This document shows positions 1-4,731 of a stretch of DNA of 8,836 nt, piece after piece. Within the stretch, counting starts at the first letter, position 1, and every line of letters begins with the position of its first letter. Under the pieces are notes generated by a model that ran no database searches, was not told where the DNA came from, and worked only from the letters and a program-made list of their open reading frames with translations. The translations under genes and the position numbers were made by a program. Source of the stretch: Odoribacteraceae bacterium (GTDB taxonomy: Bacteria > Bacteroidota > Bacteroidia > Bacteroidales > Marinifilaceae); assembly GCA_031267995.1 (NCBI GenBank), contig JAIRXZ010000046.1, positions 1-8,836 on the forward strand. The letters run 5' to 3'.

Positions 1-62
1 GGGCTTGTAGCCCGTGCCTCCACCGGAAAAGATGATCTTTCGTTGGCACGGACTACAAGTCC
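1..62. repeat. Imperfect inverted repeat, GGGCTTGTAGCCC family
   Basis: Positions 1-18 (GGGCTTGTAGCCCGTGCC) are the near reverse complement of 45-62, with 2 differences in 18. Each arm is itself a small hairpin with a 5-bp stem and TGT (or ACA) loop: GGGCT/AGCCC at 1-13 and GGACT/AGTCC at 50-62. Further copies lie at 398-410 (plus) and 644-656 (minus, stem partly broken). The element may begin before the window. Confidence 0.8.
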
Positions 63-103
63 GCGCCAGCACCGGGGGCATGATCGTTGGCGTTTGTTGT
101 TTG

Positions 104-160
104 GGCTTCGACAGGCTCAGCCACCGTATAACAGTCGCGGTGGCTGAGCTTGTCGAAGCC
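104..160. repeat. 22-bp inverted repeat hairpin, GGCTTCGACA...CTCAGCCACC family
   Basis: The left arm 104-125 and right arm 139-160 are reverse complements with one difference in 22, separated by a 13-nt loop (126-138). The same 22-bp core forms the tandem array at 482-602 and the arm at 452-473. The 50 bp 76-125 also match the reverse complement of 581-630 with 2 differences, so this is a copy of a longer composite element. There is no T-run after either strand's stem, so this is not a canonical terminator. Confidence 0.85.
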
Positions 161-171
161 ATTGGGGTATG

Positions 172-269
172 CTGTAGGGGCGAATAATTATTCACCCTTT
201 CCCGCGTGTGCACCCGCGACGTGTTTTGCTTTACAGGCGGTGAGGGCGAATAATTATTCGCCCCTACAG
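172..269. repeat. Inverted pair of GTAGGGGC palindromic repeats
   Basis: The 27 bp at 172-198 and 243-269 are reverse complements with one difference. Each arm is itself palindromic, with the inner part GGGCGAATAATTATTCGCCC or a one-base variant. The plus copy continues with CCCTTTCCCGCG to 206, the trailing sequence shared by other family members at 291-324, 344-377 and 677-710. Confidence 0.85.
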
Positions 270-290
270 TTTTACCGGTGTTGTCGTTTG

Positions 291-324
291 GCGGGAAAGG
301 GCGCACACGCAGGTGCGCCCCTAC
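291..324 (-). repeat. GTAGGGGC...GCCCTTTCCCGC hairpin repeat, GC-stem variant
   Basis: On the minus strand this copy reads GTAGGGGCGCAC, a short loop, then GTGCGCCCTTTCCCGC. The inner stem GGGCGCAC/GTGCGCCC pairs perfectly but differs in sequence from the AATAATTATT variant at 172-269. The outer flanks are the same as in the other copies. Confidence 0.8.
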
Positions 325-338
325 GGGTTTGCCGGAAA

Positions 339-715
339 ATGTTGTAGGGGCACCCCTTGCGGGCGCCCTTTCCCGCGTTGTGCCCTTTCGCTGGCGCGGG
401 CTTGTAGCCCGTGCCTCCACCGAGGGAATGTTTGTTGGCTTTTGTTGTTTGGGCTTCGACTGGCTCAGCCACCACCACCGCGGTGGCTGAGCTTGTCGAA
501 GCCACCACCACCGCGGTGGCTGAGCCTGTCGAAGCCACCACCAGCACGGTGGCTGAGCCTGTCGAAGCCGCCACCACCGCGGTGGCTGAGCCTGTCGAAG
601 CCCAAACAACAAAAGCCAACAATCATGCCCTCGGTGGAGGCACGGGCTACAAGCTCGCGCCAGCGAAAGGGCACAACGCGGGAAAGGGCGCCCACACGGG
701 GTGCCCCTACGGCAT
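339..715. repeat. Large inverted repeat, 135-bp arms around a 107-bp tandem-repeat core
   Basis: Arms 339-473 and 581-715 have the same length and are reverse complements with about 8 differences (roughly 94% identity by eye). From outside to inside each arm holds a GTAGGGGC hairpin repeat (344-377 and 677-710), the CCCGCGTTGTGCCCTTTCGC segment, a GGGCTTGTAGCCC-type unit, TTGTTGTTTGGGCTTCGAC and the 22-bp GGCTTCGAC...GCCACC core. The spacer 474-580 consists of three 33-bp units in one orientation. DNA or RNA here could form a very long stem, and the structure is prone to cruciform extrusion and to assembly or inversion ambiguity. Confidence 0.88.
482..602. repeat. 33-bp tandem repeat, 3.7 copies
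   Basis: The 22-bp core (GGTGGCTGAG...GTCGAAGCC) starts at 482, 515, 548 and 581, an exact 33-bp period. The first core has T and the others C at one position. The 11-bp linkers (ACCACCACCGC and two variants) create a palindrome CCACCGCGGTGG at two of the junctions. Because 33 is divisible by three and the unit lacks stop codons in several frames, the array opens spurious 11-residue-repeat reading frames on both strands. It differs from CRISPR in its short, similar linkers. Confidence 0.92.
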
Positions 716-753
716 TCGTCCCGCCGGGATGGCATGCACGGGGATGTCATGCC

Positions 754-780
754 GTAGGGGCAACCCTTGTGGTTGCCCTT
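754..780 (+). repeat. GTAGGGGC hairpin repeat, CAACCC/GGTTG variant
   Basis: This copy reads GTAGGGGCAACC, a CTTGT-type loop, then GGTTGCCCTTT. The stem GGGCAACC/GGTTGCCC pairs fully. It is the rightmost member of the family in the window. The trailing CCCGCG of the other copies is missing, and TTATC follows instead. Just upstream, 731-753 holds a further short inverted pair (GGCATG...CATGCC). Confidence 0.75.
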
Positions 781-800
781 TTATCATCGGCACGCGTCTA

Positions 801-862
801 GCGGCCCGAAGGGCCTGATTTGCATAACCGCATGCAAGCGTAGCGCGGCTTGCGGAAAAAAA
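801..862. repeat. Two small hairpins followed by a seven-A run
   Basis: GGCCC-GAA-GGGCC at 803-815 is a 5-bp stem with a 3-nt loop. GCAAGC (834-839) pairs with GCTTGC (848-853), extendable with a 4-nt bulge to CCG/CGG. Seven A residues at 856-862 follow on the plus strand. The minus strand therefore has T7 before, not after, these hairpins, so they do not make an intrinsic terminator on either strand. Confidence 0.5.
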
Positions 863-877
863 CGACCTCGTGAATCC

Positions 878-926
878 CTGCCTGAAAGGCAGGACTATTG
901 GTAGCACAGTCCTGCCTTTCAGGCAG
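878..926. repeat. Perfect 19-bp inverted repeat with nested hairpins (possible terminator for the minus-strand operon)
   Basis: Arms 878-896 (CTGCCTGAAAGGCAGGACT) and 908-926 are exact reverse complements around an 11-nt loop. Each arm can also fold alone (CCTGCCT/AGGCAGG around GAA in one arm), so two conformations are possible. On the minus strand the stem is followed 15 nt later by T7 (862-856). That is farther than in a standard intrinsic terminator, so a termination role for the operon ending at 1048 is only a possibility. Confidence 0.6.
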
Positions 927-945
927 AAGTATGAGAGTTCGTTTC

Positions 946-966
946 CCGCCGGTCGTTGACCGGCGG
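946..966. repeat. GC-rich 9-bp hairpin CCGCCGGTC/GACCGGCGG
   Basis: Stem 946-954 and 958-966 pair perfectly around a 3-nt GTT loop. The right side overlaps the first copy of the 34-bp tandem repeat. There is no T-run next to it on either strand. Located about 80 bp past the operon's last stop codon, it could slow RNA decay from the 3' end or assist termination; neither can be shown from the sequence. Confidence 0.55.
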
Positions 967-1027
967 TTATGAAAATCCGGCTTTTCAAGCCGTCCGGCGG
1001 TTATGAAAATCCGGCTTTTCAAGCCGT
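960..1027. repeat. Exact 34-bp tandem duplication after the operon
   Basis: Positions 960-993 and 994-1027 are identical over 34 bp. Each unit contains a near-palindrome GAAAATCCGGCTTTTC and a short hairpin CGGCTT-TTC-AAGCCG. On the minus strand the unit reads as a hairpin followed by GATTTTC, a weak terminator-like arrangement occurring twice in a row directly downstream of the PKD-like gene. Confidence 0.9.
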
Positions 1028-1041
1028 TTGGTTCCGGCTTG
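1020..1041 (-). terminator. Hairpin just after the PKD-like gene stop (weak terminator candidate)
   Basis: On the minus strand CAAGCCG (1041-1035) pairs with CGGCTTG (1026-1020) around an 8-nt loop, starting 7 nt after the TAA stop at 1048-1050. The downstream half can alternatively pair with AAGCCG in the first 34-bp repeat unit. There is no proper U-tract, only GATTTTC further on, so this may be a stabilising 3' structure instead of a terminator. Confidence 0.35.
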
Positions 1042-1047
1042 TCCGGG

Positions 1048-2550
1048 TTAGATGTTAACGGTCATGTCGTTGTCTGGACTTCCGGATTGGAGGTCGGCGG
1101 GTTTGCCGGTGCCCTGGAATTTTTTGTATTCGTCGGTGGGGCGACCGGTGTTGATGTCGGTGTGGAAGACGCGCACGGTGTAGGCGTCGCCCGTGTTGGT
1201 ACCGATGACGAGCAGGTGGGCGGGGTAGGTGTACTGACCGTTGGCGTCGGTGGTGAAGGAGTCAAATTCGCACTTCATCATGGTGATTTGCTCGCCGGAG
1301 GGGGCGGTGTAGACGCTTTCCTCGGTGCCGGCGAGGATGTTGTAGATGAATAGCTGATTGTTTTTGACGAAGTAGATGTAGTCCAACCGGGCGTGCTGGG
1401 CGCGGAGTTCGGCGGTGATGAGGCCGGAGGTGGAGGGGACGGCGTGGGTGGTGGGGGACGCTTCAGTCTCCCCGATGTCGATGCCGAAGATTTGCCAGGA
1501 TTGGTCTACGCGGTGTTGCATGAGGGCGTATGCGAGTCCCTGTATACCGGATTTTTCGATTTTGGTACCCATGAATTTGAGGTCGTAGGGCATGTTGACG
1601 AGGGTGGGGTAGTCGTGTTCAAAGAGGGCGGGGACGAAGATGTTTTTGACGAGGAAGGAGCGGTGGGTTTCGTCGAACAGCAGCGGCCTGGTGAACGAGA
1701 TGGGGAGGCAGGCGGCGTAAGGGGAGAGGGTGAAGGGGAGGTTGTCCTCGCGCTGGCGCGCCATTCCGAAGCGGCCGGTCATGGAGATCATGAGGGAAAC
1801 ATCGTACAGTTTGCCGTCCGCGAGAATGTAGACTTCGTTGGCCGCGCCGAAAACGCCGTGCACGTCGAGGAGGGAGGGGGCGGAGTAGAAAAGGTTGCTG
1901 GAGTTGCGGGTAACGAGGTTTGCCAGCTGGTCGTAAACGAGTACCTCTTTTTCCGAGGCGAGGAAGACGCGGGAGCACCATTGCCCGCCGGAGGAGAAGT
2001 CGTTGGGGTCGACATAGTCCTTGTACTCCCCGATGTAGGAGATGCCGCGGGCTTCGCCTTCCATGTTGTAGCCGACGGTGTATTCGAGGAAGTTGGGTAT
2101 GTCCTCGCCGTCGTCTTCAAAAAATAGATCCAATTCGGTGTTCCCGCCGATGGTTTTGAGGACGTACCAGGCCATGGATTCGCGGGATACGACGCTGAGC
2201 GGGAAGAATTTGGTGTAGGTGATGCCGGTGGCGCGCGAGGTGAGCTGGAGGTATATTCGGAATTGGTTGGAGGTGGTGAGGACGGGGTAGACGAGCTCTT
2301 TTTCGTTGCCGATGACGGCGACGAAGGCGTTGAGGTTGTAGAGCGTCCAGGTGTAGTCGTACTCGTCTTCGCCGTTGAGGGTGGTGATTTTGGGGTTGAT
2401 TCTCAGCGTGTCGAAGCGGTAGACGGTGTAGCTGTTTTCGAGTTCGATGACGGGTTGGACGACGTCGTGGTACGTGTAGTTGCCTTTGTCCTCGTAGCAG
2501 GCGTGCAGGGCGAAGCCCAGGAGGAGGGCGATGAATATGTTTGTTTTCAT
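1048..2550 (-). CDS. PKD-like family lipoprotein (PF16407 type), SusCD accessory component
   Basis: A 500-residue lipoprotein and the last gene of the operon inside the window. The lipobox ends at cysteine 18 (ALHAC), followed by YEDKGNYTYHDV, the very conserved opening of the PKD-like family that accompanies DUF4843 proteins. Residues about 25-120 look like a PKD/Ig-type beta domain (ITTLNGEDEYDYTWTLY, then LQLTSRATGITYTKFFPLSV). From about 125 to 490 there are repeated blade-like beta segments such as SRVFLASEKEVLVYDQLA, EVYILADGKLYDVS, LDYIYFVKNNQLFIYNI and HLLVIGTNTGDAYTVRVF, suggesting a beta-propeller-like domain. No catalytic residues are recognisable, so binding or scaffolding at the cell surface next to SusCD is the best inference. 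The start at 2550 is 12 bp after the DUF4843 stop. The stop codon TAA is followed within 7 bp by a hairpin and then by the repeat mosaic. The family call is good; the function is unknown. Confidence 0.9.
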   Translation of the reverse strand: MKTNIFIALLLGFALHACYEDKGNYTYHDVVQPVIELENSYTVYRFDTLRINPKITTLNGEDEYDYTWTLYNLNAFVAVIGNEKELVYPVLTTSNQFRIYLQLTSRATGITYTKFFPLSVVSRESMAWYVLKTIGGNTELDLFFEDDGEDIPNFLEYTVGYNMEGEARGISYIGEYKDYVDPNDFSSGGQWCSRVFLASEKEVLVYDQLANLVTRNSSNLFYSAPSLLDVHGVFGAANEVYILADGKLYDVSLMISMTGRFGMARQREDNLPFTLSPYAACLPISFTRPLLFDETHRSFLVKNIFVPALFEHDYPTLVNMPYDLKFMGTKIEKSGIQGLAYALMQHRVDQSWQIFGIDIGETEASPTTHAVPSTSGLITAELRAQHARLDYIYFVKNNQLFIYNILAGTEESVYTAPSGEQITMMKCEFDSFTTDANGQYTYPAHLLVIGTNTGDAYTVRVFHTDINTGRPTDEYKKFQGTGKPADLQSGSPDNDMTVNI

Positions 2551-2562
2551 AGCGTTTTGTTA

Positions 2563-3345
2563 TTACATGAATCCATAAAAGAAGATGACTTCCCCGTTTT
2601 CGTCCACCATGTCCGTGCCGTGCTCTTGGCGGTACGCGGCGAGGACTTCGTTGCAGAGGTCGATGTAGAATTGGATGGCGTAGTAGTCCCATCCGATATT
2701 ATCGAAGGTGCTGTCGTCCCACTTGAGACCGCCGCTGACGTCAATCAACATGCGGTGCTTGACGCGGCTGTATGTGCCCATGACCCAGTCGAGGGGCGCC
2801 CATTGATCCGGCTGCACGAGCTGGTCGGTGATCTGTATAACGTTTTCAAGTTTGTTGCGCGTGCCGATTTTCAGCCCCTCGCCGGGGATGACGCGGAGGC
2901 GGAGGTAGCGGTCTTCGGTCATGAGCGACGGGTGGCGGAGGAAGATGACCGGGATGGATGCCGAGAGGCCGCCGGCGGGGATGACCATCTTGCTCTTGTC
3001 CAGCGGCTGGTAGTGGACGCCGGCCTCGGCTTGGAGGGCGGGGATGGGGATGGAGTCGGTGATGTTGCCGAAGTCGTCGTACTTGATGTCCCAACTGCCG
3101 TGTTCGATTTGTTCGAGGTCGAAGTGGAGGGGAACGTTGGCGGGGTCGCCGAGGAGGTGGACGATGATCGCCGAGGTGTCGCTGGTGATGCTGGCGTGCT
3201 GGTAGACGAAGCTGACGCGGGTGATGTAGCTGGTTTCCGTGCCGAATTGCACGTAACGCTCGCCCCTGTAGAGGAAATCTTCTTCCCGGCAGGCGCCCAG
3301 GAGCGCGAGGCAGGCGGCGAGGAGGGTGATGTATGTCGTTTTCAT
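2563..3345 (-). CDS. DUF4843-family lipoprotein, SusCD accessory component
   Basis: A 260-residue lipoprotein of unknown activity. The signal peptide MKTTYITLLAACLALLGAC ends in a lipobox with cysteine 19, followed by Arg-Glu-Glu-Asp. An acidic stretch just after the cysteine is typical of Bacteroidota lipoproteins exported to the cell surface. The start of the mature protein (FLYRGERYVQFG), the central beta-rich region with VHYQPLDKSKMVIPAGG and IPVIFLRHPSL, and the tail with DVSGGLKWDDSTFDNIGWDY fit the DUF4843 family, which regularly sits right after SusD and before a PKD-like lipoprotein. The fold appears to be immunoglobulin-like beta domains. The gene starts 12 bp after the SusD stop codon and ends 12 bp before the next start, so it belongs to the same transcript. 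A role as an extra surface-exposed ligand-binding subunit of the SusCD importer is inferred from position and export signal. No catalytic motif is visible. Confidence 0.9.
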   Translation of the reverse strand: MKTTYITLLAACLALLGACREEDFLYRGERYVQFGTETSYITRVSFVYQHASITSDTSAIIVHLLGDPANVPLHFDLEQIEHGSWDIKYDDFGNITDSIPIPALQAEAGVHYQPLDKSKMVIPAGGLSASIPVIFLRHPSLMTEDRYLRLRVIPGEGLKIGTRNKLENVIQITDQLVQPDQWAPLDWVMGTYSRVKHRMLIDVSGGLKWDDSTFDNIGWDYYAIQFYIDLCNEVLAAYRQEHGTDMVDENGEVIFFYGFM

Positions 3346-3357
3346 GATCCGGTGTTT

Positions 3358-4713
3358 TTAAAGGATAATTTCGCTTTGCGGCAGGGGCATCACGTAGGCC
3401 GCGGGGAGGTTGGTGATGGGGGTACTAAAGAACATGTCGGTAACGGAGAGGCGTTTGTACTGGAAGAATAGTTGTCCCTCGCCGTAAAATTCGCGGTTGT
3501 ATTCGGTGAGAAGGGTGTTTTGGAGGCCGACGGTAAGGGGGTTTTGCAGGGTGCCGCGGGTGTCGCAGTAGAGGTTGTAGAGGTCTTGAGCGCCGGGGTC
3601 GCCACATTCGATGGCGATGAGGTAGAGTTCGCTGAGACGAATGAGGGGGATCTTCCCGGAGTGCGACTGGATGTACTTTTTGAAGATGTAGAGGTATTGT
3701 CCCTCCTCGATGTAGTCGCCCCACCAGTTGACGTAGCGGACGTCGGCGAAGTTAAGCCCGAAGATCCGCATGATGCTGACTTGGTCTTTGAGGTAGTTGG
3801 CGCGGAAGCGGGGGACGAGGTCGGCGAGGTAGTACAATTCCAGCTCGAAGATGTGCTCCGTGGGAAGGATGTAGGTGCTGGGCGATGCAAAGTCCGATTT
3901 GTTGGCCAAGCTAAACTTGCCGGTGGCGTCAATGACCTCGCGGGCGGCGGCTGCAGCGGCGGGTTTGTCGCCGTTCCAGAGGTGGAAACGGGCTTTCATG
4001 GCGGTGACGGCGTAGTAGTTTACGCGACTTTGACGGTTCAAGTCGTAGAAGGAGTCGCCTGTTTTGTTGCCCGTGTAGATGGGGTCGGCTTCTTTGAGTA
4101 GGCGTTGCGCTTCGTCCAGGTCTTCAAGGAGAAGGGCGGTGTAGGCGGCGTAGGTGAGGTACTCGTGCGGCGTTTTGGAAATAACGCGGGGGTAGGGCAA
4201 CATCCTTGCCCCGGTTTGGGTTCCGGGGATTGGCCCCCACCAGCGGAGCAGCTCGAGGTGACAGAAGGCGCGCGTGCCCAGCGCTTCGCCCTTGGCAATT
4301 TTGTAACGGGTGGCGTCGGCGAAGACAGCCTGGTTGTTGTCGATGTGCTGGAGGACGAGGTTGGCCTCGGCAATCACGCGGTATAGTCCAAGGAATATGC
4401 TGTCGAGGGTGCGTTCCGTGTAAGTGTCCTTGTAATAGTGCTTGTTGACGTTGGCGTTTTCCGATCCTTCGGAGGCGTCCCAGTGGCTGACCATGTGCTC
4501 CGGGAGGCCAATGGTGAGGGTCTCGCCGAAGAGGTTCCCGTGTTTGAGTTGGTTGTATAAACCCGTCAGCACGGCCTTGAATCCCGATTCCTCCTGGAGG
4601 AATTTTTCCGCCTCTATCTTTGAGGTGGGCTGCACGTGGAGCCATCCCTCGCAGGATACGCCCGTCAACAGCAGGACGATGGCGACAAGTAACGGTGTTG
4701 CGTGGTGTTTCAT
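3358..4713 (-). CDS. SusD/RagB-family nutrient-binding outer-membrane lipoprotein
   Basis: The surface lid partner of the SusC porin, binding substrate above the barrel. It has 451 residues, toward the short end for the family. The lipobox is LTGVSC with the lipidated cysteine at 21, followed by the usual SusD start (EGWLHVQPTSK). Family hallmarks are visible in order: a TPR helix GEALGTRAFCHLELLRWWGP at 142-161, IPLIRLSELYLIAIEC at 355-370 (the PliR-aEvyLi-AE motif), EYNREFYGEGQLFFQYKRL at 404-422 (the E-rxFyGEG-R--dl-R motif), and a C-terminal MPLPQSEI. The start at 4713 directly precedes the lipoprotein signal. The 18-bp spacer to SusC contains seven consecutive A residues and no Shine-Dalgarno. 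The gene is surely co-transcribed and translated for a SusC2D2 complex. The ligand class cannot be inferred from the sequence: no enzyme in the window points to a glycan, and peptides remain possible. Confidence 0.96.
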   Translation of the reverse strand: MKHHATPLLVAIVLLLTGVSCEGWLHVQPTSKIEAEKFLQEESGFKAVLTGLYNQLKHGNLFGETLTIGLPEHMVSHWDASEGSENANVNKHYYKDTYTERTLDSIFLGLYRVIAEANLVLQHIDNNQAVFADATRYKIAKGEALGTRAFCHLELLRWWGPIPGTQTGARMLPYPRVISKTPHEYLTYAAYTALLLEDLDEAQRLLKEADPIYTGNKTGDSFYDLNRQSRVNYYAVTAMKARFHLWNGDKPAAAAAAREVIDATGKFSLANKSDFASPSTYILPTEHIFELELYYLADLVPRFRANYLKDQVSIMRIFGLNFADVRYVNWWGDYIEEGQYLYIFKKYIQSHSGKIPLIRLSELYLIAIECGDPGAQDLYNLYCDTRGTLQNPLTVGLQNTLLTEYNREFYGEGQLFFQYKRLSVTDMFFSTPITNLPAAYVMPLPQSEIIL

Positions 4714-4731
4714 GGTATCTTTTTTTGATGG

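Larger units (their letters stand above)
1..1047. other. Gene-free repeat mosaic downstream of the operon
   Basis: About 1 kb with no credible coding sequence. The open frames here run through direct and inverted repeats, have low-complexity 11-residue periodicity in several frames at once, and show no leader or known domain. The content is a patchwork of at least five repeat families: GGGCTTGTAGCCC hairpins (1-62, 398-410, 644-656), GGTGGCTGAG...GTCGAAGCC units (104-160, 452-602), GTAGGGGC...GCCCTTTCCCGC hairpins (174-780), a perfect 19-bp stem (878-926) and an exact 34-bp tandem (960-1027). Such dispersed palindromic repeats are generally intergenic and occur in many copies per genome. That these are multicopy outside the window is inference. 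Confidence 0.85.

Noticed and set aside
452..602. CRISPR array
   Set aside because: The linkers are only 11 bp and nearly identical, the cores also occur in inverted orientation, and no cas gene is visible.
339..715. Insertion sequence or transposon with terminal inverted repeats
   Set aside because: There is no transposase frame between the arms, the interior is only 107 bp of tandem repeat, and no target duplication is evident around 339 and 715. A MITE-like origin cannot be excluded.
272..818. Open frames of 70-162 codons with 11-residue repeats in the repeat region on both strands
   Set aside because: They are direct products of the 33-bp tandem repeat and flanking inverted repeats. Several frames are open at once, and none has a plausible leader or homology.
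834..862. Intrinsic terminator formed by the 834-853 hairpin and the A7 run
   Set aside because: The run is A on the plus strand after the stem, and on the minus strand the T-run precedes the stem, so neither orientation gives stem followed by U-tract.
2263..4101. Long plus-strand open frames (402 and 209 codons) opposite SusD, DUF4843 and PKD-like genes
   Set aside because: Val/Gly/Glu-rich shadow translations of GC-rich genes, crossing real gene boundaries and lacking any domain. The minus-strand genes have lipoprotein signals and family motifs.
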